A stretch of DNA of 64,000 nt from a candidate division NC10 bacterium CSP1-5 (lineage in GTDB: Bacteria > Methylomirabilota > Methylomirabilia > Methylomirabilales > CSP1-5). Location of the stretch: contig LDXR01000005.1 of assembly GCA_001443495.1 (NCBI GenBank), positions 87,871 to 151,870 on the forward strand, in the 5' to 3' direction. The notes beneath the pieces are model-generated. The model did not search any database, was not told the origin of the DNA, and was given only the letters and a program-made list of their open reading frames with translations. Both the position numbers and the translations under genes were made by a program. Each line of letters begins with the position of its first letter. The first letter of the stretch is position 1. Below, in pieces: positions 1-8,230 of the stretch.

Positions 1-170
1 GGCACCCTTTGTGTCCCCGGAAGGTCCACCAACGTCACCTTGTACGCCACTGGGACGTGAAACCGGTACGCATAGAGCGAAGGAGTCAGAAAAACCCCGG
101 CGAAAATCAGAAAGTGCAACACCAGGGAGAAGGCCAAATTGACCGTAAGCTCTCGGCGCCCCCCGTCCAT
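1..170 (-). CDS. TolA/TonB-like energy transducer, N-terminal fragment
   Basis: The gene is cut by the window edge; only about 56 codons are visible. The translation starts with a short basic N-terminus, MDGGRRELTV, then one hydrophobic membrane segment (LAFSLVLHFLIFAGVFL), then a periplasmic start containing VTLVDLPG. This is the usual layout of TonB/TolA proteins, which span the inner membrane once and carry motor energy across the periplasm. It begins 22 bases after the TolR/ExbD stop, so the order is motor proton channel, motor ExbD, transducer, as in tol and exb-tonB operons. The C-terminal domain, which would tell TolA from TonB, lies outside the window. Confidence 0.7.
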   Translation of the reverse strand, partial: MDGGRRELTVNLAFSLVLHFLIFAGVFLTPSLYAYRFHVPVAYKVTLVDLPGTQRV

Positions 171-192
171 CGTCCACGGGTGCTCCACTCCC

Positions 193-627
193 CTACTGCC
201 CTCGCTCTTGAGGATGCAGGGGCTCGGTCACCATGCCCAGCCGGTCGATCCCGGACTTCTTGATCGCGTCCATCACCTGAACCACCACCCCATAAGGAAC
301 CTTCTCGTCAGCCCGCAGAAAGACTGCCGCCCGCGGGTTCCGCTTCTGCAGACCGGTCAGTACCTTCTGGAGTCGGTCCAGGGTGATCTGCTGGTCATCC
401 AGATAGATCATCTTGTCCTTGGTAACGGTCAGGATCAAGCGCTCTTCGGGCTGGACGTTTCTGGTCTCGGTGCGCGGGACCTGAACGTCGATCCCTCGGA
501 TCATCATGGGCGCGGTGATCATGAAGATAATGAGGAGCACCAACACCACATCCACGAAGGGGGTGACGTTGATCTCGGACAGGGCACCGCCCAGCCGTTG
601 CTCCGATCCGGGAAGGTGCGCGCTCAT
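193..627 (-). CDS. tolR: ExbD/TolR family biopolymer transport protein
   Basis: 144 residues, the normal length for ExbD/TolR. These proteins form the dimeric core of the proton-driven motor that powers TonB or TolA. The N-terminus has the family signature SEINVTPFVDVVLVLLIIF, with the conserved membrane Asp (FVD, about residue 25) used for proton movement, followed by a periplasmic domain (residues 45-140). The ATG overlaps the stop of the upstream channel gene by 4 bases, so the two are translationally coupled. TolR is preferred over ExbD because no TonB-dependent receptor is in view, but the two cannot be separated from this sequence alone. Confidence 0.88.
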   Translation of the reverse strand: MSAHLPGSEQRLGGALSEINVTPFVDVVLVLLIIFMITAPMMIRGIDVQVPRTETRNVQPEERLILTVTKDKMIYLDDQQITLDRLQKVLTGLQKRNPRAAVFLRADEKVPYGVVVQVMDAIKKSGIDRLGMVTEPLHPQERGQ

Positions 628-1337
628 CGTCCCCCCACGAGCCGCTCTGCCAGGCCCATAAACTCCAGGGTAAAGAGATCCAGACGAGTCCCGATACCGC
701 GGATGCGATTCACGAAATAGTTATAGGCGATGACCGCCGGGATGGCCGCAGCCAAGCCCGCGGCGGTGGCGATCAGCGCCTCGGCGATGCCCGGAGCCAC
801 AGCCCCCAGATTGGCGGACCCCGCGGCCCCGATCCCGACGAAGGCGTCGATGATGCCCCAGACCGTGCCAAAGAGGCCGATAAAGGGGGTCACGCTGCCG
901 GTCGTAGCCAGGAAGATGAGATGACGCTCTATCTGCGACAGCTCCTTCAGACTGGCATGCCTGAGCGTTCGACCGATCCCCTCGAGGATCTCACCGCCCC
1001 GCTCCGCCGGCGGCGTCAAGGGCATCCCTCCGGGATTGCCGCCGGGGTGCGGATTTCCCCTCCCATGCTGACTGAGTTCCCGAAATCCTTCGCGAAAGAG
1101 CCCCACCACCGGAGATGCGGGGTACCGCTTGGCCTCCTCGTACGCCGCACTGAGATTCTTGGACGTGCGAAAGAGATGGAGAAAAGCGTCCGACTGCCGC
1201 TCTGCCTTTCGCAGGGTTCTCAGCTTTGCGATAATGATGGCCCAGGAGGCGATGGAGAAGAAGAGGAGGAGGAGGAGGACCCCCTTGGCCACCGGCCCCG
1301 CTTGCAGGACGAGATGCAACACACTGATCCCACTCAT
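624..1337 (-). CDS. tolQ: TolQ/ExbB family motor proton channel
   Basis: 237 residues with three predicted membrane segments: residues 15-38 (LLLLLFFSIASWAIIIAKL), about 140-165 and about 180-205. The MotA/TolQ/ExbB region includes TGSVTPFIGLFGTVWGI and the glycine/alanine-rich IAEALIATAAGLAAAIPA, both diagnostic. It forms the pentameric channel around TolR. A proline/glycine-rich cytoplasmic loop near residues 92-110 is unusual. It is the first gene of the cluster, and a good promoter ends only a few bases before the ATG (see 1347-1375), so the mRNA would have almost no leader. No Shine-Dalgarno is seen, which agrees. Confidence 0.88.
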   Translation of the reverse strand: MSGISVLHLVLQAGPVAKGVLLLLLFFSIASWAIIIAKLRTLRKAERQSDAFLHLFRTSKNLSAAYEEAKRYPASPVVGLFREGFRELSQHGRGNPHPGGNPGGMPLTPPAERGGEILEGIGRTLRHASLKELSQIERHLIFLATTGSVTPFIGLFGTVWGIIDAFVGIGAAGSANLGAVAPGIAEALIATAAGLAAAIPAVIAYNYFVNRIRGIGTRLDLFTLEFMGLAERLVGGR

Positions 1338-1346
1338 AACGTGTCA

Positions 1347-1375
1347 TCTATAGCACGGTCCCCCGGAGGCGTCAA
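1347..1375 (-). promoter_or_regulatory. Predicted sigma-70 promoter of tolQ
   Basis: On the minus strand TTGACG (1375-1370) and TATAGA (1352-1347) are separated by exactly 17 bases. The predicted start of transcription is about 1340, three bases before the tolQ ATG (1337), so the transcript would be nearly leaderless. Confidence 0.55.
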
Positions 1376-1923
1376 GGGATAGTGCCCGCGTGTCCGTCGC
1401 TCCACCAGCACTTGAGAGACTGAGGGACCTCCTCCGGAAACAACGAAGATCCTCGGCCAGACAGAAATGTAAGCCGCCCTCTTCGCGAGGGTGCTCAAAG
1501 AGATGTGAAGGGGCCCGTACCAGCCCCTCTGGCATGCGTCAGGCTGCTTTGTCCCGCTTACGGCGGGGCACGGGGGCGCCACGAGCGAATTTCTTATTCG
1601 GCCCCGTAAGAGAAAGCTCCCAATGTGCCCGCTGCTTCAGGCCTGATCGGATAATCCGGAGCTCCCGGTCGCCGTACCCCCCTTCGTTTCCGAAAACCTT
1701 GTGCATGTATCCGCCTCCCCCGAAAGAAACCTCCTGACAGGGGGGCGAAAAAGCAACAATCGTGCCAGGGCTAGCCCGAGAATCCCCCTCCACCACCACA
1801 ATAATTGAACATCTTTTGTCACCAAGAGATCCCCGTGACCGCCCCGTCTCGGTAACCACGTGCCGGGAATGAGCCGCCCTTCCCTGCGTTGACAACGCAC
1901 GACCCCTTTGTTAACGTCAGATA
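1376..1923. other. Intergenic region between tolQ and bshC
   Basis: About 550 bases between divergent genes. No known RNA family was recognised. It contains a GC-rich hairpin at 1507-1529 (GAAGGGG / CCCCTC arms) without a clear T-run and one small minus-strand reading frame listed separately (1539-1706). The base composition is a little less GC-rich than the genes. Confidence 0.4.
1539..1706 (-). CDS. Possible small basic protein (55 aa)
   Basis: The only reading frame in this gap with a believable start. An ATG at 1706 is preceded on the minus strand by GGGGGAGG with 8-base spacing. The product of 55 residues begins MHKVFGNEGGYGDRELR and ends in a cluster of Arg and Lys (PRRKRDKAA). No family was recognised. 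Third-codon GC is near 50 percent, lower than in neighbouring genes, which argues for either a recently acquired gene or chance. A hairpin at 1507-1529 follows its stop. Treat as a weak candidate. Confidence 0.25.
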   Translation of the reverse strand: MHKVFGNEGGYGDRELRIIRSGLKQRAHWELSLTGPNKKFARGAPVPRRKRDKAA

Positions 1924-1952
1924 TTGTTTCGGAGAGAGCAAGACTCTATACT
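1924..1952 (+). promoter_or_regulatory. Predicted sigma-70 promoter of bshC
   Basis: TTGTTT (1924-1929) and TATACT (1947-1952) are 17 bases apart. Transcription would start near 1959, giving a leader of about 12 bases to the ATG at 1971. A second possible -35 (TTGACA, 1889-1894) has only a poor -10 partner (1911-1917). Confidence 0.45.
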
Positions 1953-1970
1953 GCGCCCGTGTTCGCCGGG

Positions 1971-3587
1971 ATGCATATGCTGCGCCTCGACGCGATAGAT
2001 GTCGCCCTTCTCCCACGGGTCAATCCCATCTTTCGGGATTACCTTCAGGGAAGGTCTCCGCTCCGCGATTTCTATCGCTGGGACCCGCGGGAGCCGCAGG
2101 AGCAACTCGTAGAGTCTCTCACGCGCCGAAGCTACCGGCGGGACGAGCTGGCCGCCATTCTCACCGACCAGAACCGGGCCTGGGGGGCAGACAACGCGCT
2201 CGTCGAAGGGATCGCACGCCTGCGCGATCCTCAGGCGATCATGGTAGTGACCGGTCAGCAGGTGGGACTCTTCGGTGGCCCCCTCTACACCTTGTACAAG
2301 GCTCTCACGGTGGTGGCGGTAGCCCGCCAGCTCGAGTCGCAATGGCAGATTCCCTGCCTCCCCCTCTTTTGGATGGCCTCGGAGGACACGGACTTTGCCG
2401 AGATTGACCACGTCGCCATGCCGGACGAGCAGGACCGGGTCACACTTCTCCGCTACGTCCCGCATGAAGGATTTGGGACCGATCTCCCAGCGAATCATAC
2501 GTTCACTCCGGAGATCGGCGGGGTCTTCGACGCGTTCAGGCAGGCGGCGGGGGCGAGTCGACTTCAGGAGAAAGTTTTTGCGCTGCTCCAGGACTGTTAT
2601 CGTCCAGGGGCAAATCCGGTTGTGGCCTTCGGCCGGTTGTTGAGCTCCCTCCTTGGAAAGCAGGGCCTGATTCTGGTGGACCCTTCCGACGGACGCCTCA
2701 AGGCGTTAGCGCGCTCCCTGTTCCTCCACGAGATCGTCACCGCGCCCACCTCGGCACGGCTGGTCCAGACAGCCTGGGAGAAGCTTCGCGCTCTCGGCTA
2801 CCCTCCGCAGGTCCGTCTCAGGGGAGAAGGCCCCAACCTCTTTTATCTGCACGAGGGGCGCCAGTCCCTCAAACAGATCGGGGACCGGCAAGCGCTCGTT
2901 GAGATTGTGGAGAAGACCCCGGAGCGCTTCAGCCCCAACGTGATTCTCCGGCCCATCATGGAGAGTTTCCTCTTCCCGACGCTCGCCCACGTGGGGGGGC
3001 CGCACGAGATTGCCTACTACGCCCAGCTGCGCGGGGTCTTTGACCACTTCGACATCCCGATGCCGTTTCTCCTCCCTCGGGCATCGCTCACCCTCGTGGA
3101 AGGCCGAATCGAGCGACTCGTCAAGAAACATGACCTGACGTTCCCCCGCCTCCACGAAGACCCCGAGCGGGTTCTCCGCCAGGTTCTTCGCCGCTCACTC
3201 CCCAGGAGTTTTGTGGCGAAGCAGCAGAGGGTCGTGCGGACGGTACTCAAGAGCTTCGAAGAGCTCAAGGTGCTGGTCTCGACCCTCGATCCCACCCTCA
3301 CCCCCCGGGTGGGTCGGGGGGAGGGGTTGGTGAAGAAGCAGATGGAAGATATGGAGCGGCTCCTCCTCCGCTCCCTCAAGCGCCGTAACCAGGAGATCCG
3401 GACCCAGGTCCTTCGGGTCCTGACTCACTTACTCCCCCACAGAGAGTTGCAGGAGCGGGTGTACGGCTTCATGCCGTATCTCGGCCGTCACGGGCTCCCC
3501 CTCCTCGATGTGATCGCGGGTGCCATCGACGGGCCGGGATGGGACCACCGGCTCCTCTATCTGGGCGCCTCACGCCCCGCTCGATGA
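1971..3587 (+). CDS. bshC: Bacillithiol biosynthesis protein BshC (cysteine-adding enzyme)
   Basis: 538 residues from the ATG at 1971, matching the usual BshC length of about 540. BshC is thought to add cysteine to glucosaminyl-malate in the last step of bacillithiol synthesis. Family features seen include the N-terminal YLQGRSPLRDFYRW, the segment VVTGQQVGLFGGPLYTLYKA near residue 100 (Rossmann-like nucleotide-binding core), PLFWMASEDTDF, and a long charged helical region near residues 390-490. The frame stays open upstream to a TTG at 1908, but the predicted promoter -10 lies inside that extension, so 1971 (or the next ATG at 1977) is the better start. bshA follows 120 bases downstream on the same strand. 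Confidence 0.88.
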   Translation: MHMLRLDAIDVALLPRVNPIFRDYLQGRSPLRDFYRWDPREPQEQLVESLTRRSYRRDELAAILTDQNRAWGADNALVEGIARLRDPQAIMVVTGQQVGLFGGPLYTLYKALTVVAVARQLESQWQIPCLPLFWMASEDTDFAEIDHVAMPDEQDRVTLLRYVPHEGFGTDLPANHTFTPEIGGVFDAFRQAAGASRLQEKVFALLQDCYRPGANPVVAFGRLLSSLLGKQGLILVDPSDGRLKALARSLFLHEIVTAPTSARLVQTAWEKLRALGYPPQVRLRGEGPNLFYLHEGRQSLKQIGDRQALVEIVEKTPERFSPNVILRPIMESFLFPTLAHVGGPHEIAYYAQLRGVFDHFDIPMPFLLPRASLTLVEGRIERLVKKHDLTFPRLHEDPERVLRQVLRRSLPRSFVAKQQRVVRTVLKSFEELKVLVSTLDPTLTPRVGRGEGLVKKQMEDMERLLLRSLKRRNQEIRTQVLRVLTHLLPHRELQERVYGFMPYLGRHGLPLLDVIAGAIDGPGWDHRLLYLGASRPAR

Positions 3588-3599
3588 CCATCCAAATCT

Positions 3600-3676
3600 G
3601 TTCAGGGTTCATAGTTCATGGTTCGTGGAAAAGCGAACATCAGGAACTCTGAACGATGAACCCTGAACCATGAACC
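3600..3676. repeat. Palindromic array of degenerate heptamers (GTTCANN / NNTGAAC)
   Basis: Between bshC and bshA. Four back-to-back 7-base units of the type GTTCANN (gttcagg, gttcata, gttcatg, gttcgtg) are followed, after a short spacer, by four inverted units (gaacgat, gaaccct, gaaccat, gaacccg). The whole can fold into a hairpin. Related arrays occur at about 35.1 kb and 63.6 kb. Confidence 0.75.
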
Positions 3677-3700
3677 CGGCCGAACGGCCTGAAAGGCCGG
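3676..3700 (+). other. GC-rich hairpin directly upstream of bshA
   Basis: CCGGCC (3676-3681) pairs with GGCCGG (3695-3700), or alternatively CGGCCT (3685-3690) with AGGCCG (3694-3699) around a GAA loop. Its 3' arm runs into the bshA ribosome-binding site (GGAGG, 3699-3703), so it could limit translation start. Confidence 0.4.
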
Positions 3701-3707
3701 AGGTCCG

Positions 3708-4826
3708 ATGAAGATCGGGATCACCTGCTATCCCACCTATGGCGGAAGCGGCGCCGTCGCGGCGGAACTGGGCATCCAGCTCAGCCAGCGGGGCCATCAC
3801 GTCCACTTTGTCAGCTACGCCCTCCCATTCCGCCTCCCCACGTTTCAGCAGAATCTCTTCTTTCATCAGGTAGAGATGATGTCCTATCCCCTCTTCGAAC
3901 ACACCCCCTACACGATCACCCTGGCGGCCAAGATGGCCGATGTCGCCGCGGCAGAAGGTCTCGATCTGCTGCATGTTCACTATGCCATTCCGCACGCCGT
4001 CTCCGCCGTCCTGGCCCGAGAGGCGGTGGGCGGCCGGTTGAAGGTCCTGACCACGCTGCACGGGACGGACATCACCCTGGTGGGAACTGATCCATCACTC
4101 CGCTCGATCACACGACTGGCCATCAATATGAGCGACAGGGTGACCGCTGTTTCATCCTATCTGGAACAGAGAACGCGCGAAACCTTCCTTCCGGACCGCC
4201 CCATCCGGGTGATCCCGAACTTTGTCGACAGCTCTCGATTCCGCCCGGGGCGGGATGAGGAGGCCCGGAGTCGTTTTGCTCTCCCTGGAGAGCGCATCCT
4301 CCTCCACATCAGTAATTTCCGCCCCGTCAAGCGGGTCACCGACGTGATCCGGATCTTCGCCGTCGTCCAGCGCGAGATGCCGGCGAAGCTCCTCATGGTG
4401 GGGGACGGGGTCGAGCGGTTCACGGCCCAGCACCTGGCGCGAGAGATGGACATCGAAAAGAAGGTCTTCTTCCTGAGCCGCCAGGAGGACATCCCGGGCC
4501 TCATGAAGGTCGCCGACCTGTTCCTGCTCCCGAGTGAACTGGAGTCTTTCGGGCTGGCGGCGCTTGAGGCCATGAGCTGCGAGGTCCCGGTGATCGCCAG
4601 CCGGGTGGGCGGCCTGCCCGAGGTGATCGAGGACGGCGTGAGCGGACTCTTGCGTCCTGTGGGGGACGTCGAGGGAATGGCCCGGGAGGCACTCCGGGTT
4701 CTCGCGGACGGCGCGCTGCACCTCCGTTTGGCGCAGGCGGGGCGCCGGCGAGTCCTCGAACACTTCGACGCCCCCCGGATCATCCCCCACTACGAGGCGT
4801 TGTACCGGGAGCTGCTCGGGGAATAG
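3708..4826 (+). CDS. bshA: N-acetyl-alpha-D-glucosaminyl L-malate synthase BshA
   Basis: 372 residues, a GT4 glycosyltransferase that joins UDP-GlcNAc and L-malate in the first step of bacillithiol synthesis. The N-terminus MKIGITCYPTYGGSGAVAAELG is the BshA signature, with the glycine-rich acceptor loop. Also present are LHVHYAIPHAVSA, TTLHGTDITLVG, VIPNFVDSSRF and the donor-binding LPSELESFGLAALEAM (E-x7-E) near residue 275. GGAGG lies 4 bases before the ATG. Its place after bshC strengthens both calls. The deacetylase BshB is not in the window. Confidence 0.93.
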   Translation: MKIGITCYPTYGGSGAVAAELGIQLSQRGHHVHFVSYALPFRLPTFQQNLFFHQVEMMSYPLFEHTPYTITLAAKMADVAAAEGLDLLHVHYAIPHAVSAVLAREAVGGRLKVLTTLHGTDITLVGTDPSLRSITRLAINMSDRVTAVSSYLEQRTRETFLPDRPIRVIPNFVDSSRFRPGRDEEARSRFALPGERILLHISNFRPVKRVTDVIRIFAVVQREMPAKLLMVGDGVERFTAQHLAREMDIEKKVFFLSRQEDIPGLMKVADLFLLPSELESFGLAALEAMSCEVPVIASRVGGLPEVIEDGVSGLLRPVGDVEGMAREALRVLADGALHLRLAQAGRRRVLEHFDAPRIIPHYEALYRELLGE

Positions 4827-4888
4827 GTCCACCGATTCAAGGCGACCTTCATGACACCTCGAAAGCGAACCCACGAGAGGAGGTCCCG

Positions 4889-5302
4889 ATGATCACGCGG
4901 ACCCTGAGCAAGTTCCAGACTCCTGCCCTGAACCTCCTGCGGATCATGACCGGCTTTCTCTTCTTCCCGCATGGGGCGCAGAAGCTCTTCGGCCTGTTTG
5001 GCGGATTCGGGGGGCAACCCGGCGCGACGGCGCCACTCTTGTCTTTGATAGGCGTCGCGGGCGTCCTGGAGTTTTTCGGCGGGCTCCTCGTCATGTGTGG
5101 GCTGCTCACGCGGCCGGTCGCATTCATCCTGTCGGGGCAGATGGCAGCCGCCTACTTCATGGCGCACTTTCCCCAGGGAGTCTGGCCGCTCCTGAACGGG
5201 GGCGAGCTGGCGGCGCTGTACTCTTTTGTCTTCCTGTTCCTGGCGGCGGGCGGCGGCGGGGACTTCAGTATCGACGGCGTGCTCGTCAAGCGCAGGAGGT
5301 GA
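4889..5302 (+). CDS. DoxX family membrane protein
   Basis: 137 residues with four membrane segments (about 15-33, 50-70, 77-95, 108-125). The family start LRIMTGFLFFPHGAQKLFG and the segment GVLEFFGGLLVMCGLLTRPVA are typical of DoxX/TQO small-subunit-like proteins of the inner membrane. In some bacteria DoxX proteins work with superoxide dismutase and thiol stress systems, which would suit a position after bacillithiol genes, but that link is inference. A strong Shine-Dalgarno (GAGGAGG) precedes the ATG. It is 62 bases after bshA and could share its transcript. Confidence 0.85.
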   Translation: MITRTLSKFQTPALNLLRIMTGFLFFPHGAQKLFGLFGGFGGQPGATAPLLSLIGVAGVLEFFGGLLVMCGLLTRPVAFILSGQMAAAYFMAHFPQGVWPLLNGGELAALYSFVFLFLAAGGGGDFSIDGVLVKRRR

Positions 5303-5332
5303 GGGAGAAGACGGAGTCGGGGGGCGAGGTGC

Positions 5333-6475
5333 TCACGAACGGCGGAGGCGCTCGGCCGCCTCGGAAAGCGCGCAGAGCTTCCGGAACGCGATGTCGACCG
5401 TCCCCACCGGCCGATCGGCGAAGGTGCCGAAGCCGCAGTCGGGGTTGAGGAAGATGCGCTCGGGACCCACCACCTGCGCCACCCGCCGGACTCGCGCAAC
5501 GATCTCCTCCGGCGCTTCCACCTCGGATGTCCTGGGGTTCACAGCCCCGAACCCGACCTGGGCCCCCGGAGGCAGGCCCCGGAGCGCCTCGGGTGAGCCG
5601 GCCCGTGGCGTGGCGTACTCCAGGACGAACTGGTGGATCTTCATCCGGCCGAAGTAAGAGATCAGCGGATCATACGGGCCCTCCAGGAGGATGTCCTCCT
5701 TCTGGCTCCAGTTGCCCCGGCAGACGTGGACCGCCAGGACGGGGCCTTCGATGCCCTCCACGACCCGATTGATGAGGTCCACGGCGAAATCGAGCTCCTT
5801 TTCGGGGCTCGCGCTGGCCGCTAGAGCCGCGCACATGAAGGTCCGCGTCGCAGATTTGCCGGCGAAGACCAGCTCCGTCAGCACTGGCTCATCGAACTGG
5901 ACGATGTCGGCTCCCGCCGCCGCCAGGCCGCGAAGCTCTGATCGGAGGATCGCCACGATGTCATCCGCCAGGGCCTCCCGCGTCGGATAGGCGTCTTCCG
6001 AAAGGCCCTTGACCCAGGTCGAGCGGCTCAAGAGGTACGGACCGGGCAGGGTCACCTTCACCGGCTTGCGCGTGTGCGCGCGGAGGAACTTGAGGTCATT
6101 GGCCACCAGAGGCTCGCGCGGCCGGAGCTTCCCGACGACGGTCGGGTTCTTGATGGCGAAGGCCGGCACATCCAGGGCGTTGAGCAGCGCTTCGAAGCCC
6201 GCCTTGTCCTCGACGTACTCGAGGAGTTCCGCCATCGACATCAGCCGGATCCCCTCCAGGCGGTCGCAGATGAACGAGTAGAAGTTGTCGCGGCGTTGCT
6301 CGCCGTCCGACACGATGTCGACGCCGGCGTCCTCCTGGTACTTGATCGCCAGGAGCGTGGCCTCGTCCTGGAGCGCCGGGAGGTCGGCCCGCTTCTTCTT
6401 CATCGCCTCGAGGAGCCACGACGGGCGGGGCCAGCTCCCGACGACCGTGACCGGGTAGAGGGGCCAGCGACTCAT
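5333..6475 (-). CDS. Core MetE-type cobalamin-independent methionine synthase
   Basis: 380 residues, about half of full MetE (about 750), matching only the C-terminal catalytic barrel. The zinc ligands are in place: His250 and Cys252 (AVHVCRGNW), Glu286 (FVLEYATP) and Cys347 (NPDCGFGT). The homocysteine-binding Asp sits in VQFDEPVL near residue 195. The N-terminal start VTVVGSWPRP is typical of stand-alone MetE-like proteins. Such short forms lack the folate-binding N-domain and are thought to take methyl groups from a corrinoid protein, so the methyl donor here is unknown. It is the last gene of a sulfur-transfer operon, 4 bases after the TusA-OsmC gene. Confidence 0.82.
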   Translation of the reverse strand: MSRWPLYPVTVVGSWPRPSWLLEAMKKKRADLPALQDEATLLAIKYQEDAGVDIVSDGEQRRDNFYSFICDRLEGIRLMSMAELLEYVEDKAGFEALLNALDVPAFAIKNPTVVGKLRPREPLVANDLKFLRAHTRKPVKVTLPGPYLLSRSTWVKGLSEDAYPTREALADDIVAILRSELRGLAAAGADIVQFDEPVLTELVFAGKSATRTFMCAALAASASPEKELDFAVDLINRVVEGIEGPVLAVHVCRGNWSQKEDILLEGPYDPLISYFGRMKIHQFVLEYATPRAGSPEALRGLPPGAQVGFGAVNPRTSEVEAPEEIVARVRRVAQVVGPERIFLNPDCGFGTFADRPVGTVDIAFRKLCALSEAAERLRRS

Positions 6476-6479
6476 GGCA

Positions 6480-7211
6480 TCACACTCTCTTCAGCGGGAC
6501 GTGAATCGGAACCTGCCGGACGAGGGACTGGGTAACGGGGGAGCGGACCAGCGTCTCTTCCCACAGGGCCTCGAGCACTTCGTCGTCCGCCTCGGCCTCG
6601 ACGTACAGCGACCCTTCGACAGCCCGCAGGCCGGGATGTCCCTTCTGCTCGATGCCCAGGAAGACCAGGATGTTGTCGGCCTGGGCTTTCAGGGAGATCT
6701 CGAGGTTCCGGATGTCGATCCCTCGCTGTGACGCCCGCCACTGGAATCCCACGACGAGGCAGCCGCCGAGGGCCGCCAGCAGGTACTCTACGGCACTCGG
6801 GGCCGGATCCTGGGTCTCGAAGCTCGCGGGCTGCCCCACGGCGAAAGAGTGATTCCGGATGAACGCCCTCGCCTGCATCTCCCCCGTCCATCGGACGCGG
6901 GTTATCCAGGCGAAAGACCGTGCCCGCTCGAGATCGGCGCGGAGCGCGTCGTCCGCGCCCTTCTTCTGAACGAAGTACCGGATGACTCTCCCTTCGGCCG
7001 GCGCCGTCGCGAGGAGCGTGTGCCCCACCAGGCGGCACCAGGCCGGGAGATCTTCCTTGACGCTGACCTCCCGGCTCCGCAACTCAAGCACTCCTCCCGC
7101 CGGAAGGGGCTGCATCGCGTTCCGGATGATCAGGAGCAGGCCACTCCCGCAGTCGAGATCGCCGCCGTCGCACACCGTATCGGCGACAGGCAATGGAGCT
7201 TCGCCACCCAT
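6480..7211 (-). CDS. TusA-like / OsmC fusion protein
   Basis: 243 residues. Residues 10-80 resemble a TusA/SirA sulfur-carrier domain (DLDCGSGLLLIIR, later DLPAWCRLVGHTLL). The usual Cys-Pro is Cys21-Gly here, and there are further Cys at 14 and 59. Residues 95-240 form an OsmC domain (AFIRNHSFAVGQP, SAVEYLLAALGGC), with Cys151 as the only conserved peroxidatic-type Cys seen. Such fusions suggest transfer or reduction of sulfane sulfur or an organic persulfide between the two domains. It lies 21 bases after the DsrE-family gene and 4 bases before the MetE-type gene, all in one operon. The exact substrate is not known. Confidence 0.8.
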   Translation of the reverse strand: MGGEAPLPVADTVCDGGDLDCGSGLLLIIRNAMQPLPAGGVLELRSREVSVKEDLPAWCRLVGHTLLATAPAEGRVIRYFVQKKGADDALRADLERARSFAWITRVRWTGEMQARAFIRNHSFAVGQPASFETQDPAPSAVEYLLAALGGCLVVGFQWRASQRGIDIRNLEISLKAQADNILVFLGIEQKGHPGLRAVEGSLYVEAEADDEVLEALWEETLVRSPVTQSLVRQVPIHVPLKRV

Positions 7212-7232
7212 GCCTCAGCCCTACAAACCCCC

Positions 7233-7595
7233 TCAGTAGGTGACGGCGGGACTGTGCTCTCCCAGGAACTCGACCAGCTTCGCCCCTCCGACGATCACCG
7301 CGCCGTCGATGAGCCTTCCCTCGTCAAGCTTCCGCCGCTTGAAGCAGGGGGAGCAGACGTACACCTGGCCCCCAGCCTTGACGAAGTTCGACATCAGCTC
7401 CCTGAGCGGGGCGAACCCCTCCTCGTGAATATCGTCGGCATAGCCCTTCTGGCAGAGGCGCACGCCCTCGGTGCTCAGGAATACCATCGTCTGTTTCTCG
7501 GACGCCACCGCGGCATTGGCCACGACGAAGGCGACGGTCGCCTTGTCAGGATTGTCTTTGGCAGAGGTGAGACTGACACAGAACTTGCCCCCCAC
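7233..7595 (-). CDS. DsrE family protein
   Basis: 120 residues with a DsrE/DsrF-like alpha/beta fold: a beta strand at each end and conserved Cys81 and Cys84 in VYVCSPCFKRR, which would carry sulfur. The start is MGGKFCVSLTSAKDNPDKATVAF and the end is GAKLVEFLGEHSPAVTY. DsrE proteins pass persulfide sulfur to and from TusA-type carriers, and TusA-like domains are encoded on both sides of it (3 bases upstream, 21 bases downstream). The partner set supports a cytoplasmic sulfur relay. Confidence 0.85.
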   Translation of the reverse strand: MGGKFCVSLTSAKDNPDKATVAFVVANAAVASEKQTMVFLSTEGVRLCQKGYADDIHEEGFAPLRELMSNFVKAGGQVYVCSPCFKRRKLDEGRLIDGAVIVGGAKLVEFLGEHSPAVTY

Positions 7596-7598
7596 GTT

Positions 7599-8207
7599 CT
7601 ATCCCTCCTTTCGTCGAATCCAGTACTCGGGATGCTCCCACAGAAGAAGCGTGTGCCCCGTCAGGCGGCACCACGCCGGCAGATCCTCGGGAGCGCCCGG
7701 ATCGTGCGCCGTAACCCGCAACACTTCCCCCGGCCCCATGGAGTGCAGGCGAATCCGCAGTTCGAGCACTAGGTCGCCGCACGCCATCTGTCCGGCGTCC
7801 CACTTCGCGTCTGTGCGGGGTGCGCCAGCCGTGCCGGAAGCGGGGTGGCGGGCCGCATCCAAGGCCCCCTTCCTCTCCTCCCCCGACGCCCACAGGCACC
7901 CAGGGGAGGAAACAGTGCCGAAGCCCTCCTGGCGACCGGCCCAGTCCCATCCCGCCCGAAAGCACTCGTGGTGATCGATATACGCGAACACATGGTCCCT
8001 GAGTTCCCCTCGATCCTGTGCCAGAGCGCCGGCCAGGCATGACAGACATCGCGGGGCATCCTTGAAGCCCATCGCAAGGCTCATCACGGCCTCGTGGCCG
8101 CACACGCCTCGCGCGCACGAGGGGCACCCGGCTCCCTGCGTCTCTTCCAGAAAGCGCAGGACCGTCTCCGTGCGGACTGACTCGTCGGGTGCCGGCGCAC
8201 CAGTCAT
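7599..8207 (-). CDS. Cysteine-rich protein with C-terminal TusA-like domain
   Basis: 202 residues from the ATG at 8207 (AGAGG about 10 bases upstream). The frame runs 19 codons further upstream but would then reach past the preceding gene's end. The N-terminal 110 residues hold many Cys: Cys28, 31 and 36 (GCPSCARGVCGHE), Cys54 and 57 (CLSC), Cys82 and Cys104. These could bind a metal or an Fe-S cluster; the family is not recognised. The C-terminal 80 residues (MACGDLVLELRIRL, EDLPAWCRLTGHTLLL) repeat the pattern of the TusA-like half of the fusion two genes downstream, so the two probably share a common origin. Confidence 0.65.
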   Translation of the reverse strand: MTGAPAPDESVRTETVLRFLEETQGAGCPSCARGVCGHEAVMSLAMGFKDAPRCLSCLAGALAQDRGELRDHVFAYIDHHECFRAGWDWAGRQEGFGTVSSPGCLWASGEERKGALDAARHPASGTAGAPRTDAKWDAGQMACGDLVLELRIRLHSMGPGEVLRVTAHDPGAPEDLPAWCRLTGHTLLLWEHPEYWIRRKEG

Positions 8208-8230
8208 GATCGAAGGGCCTCTGGACCCTC

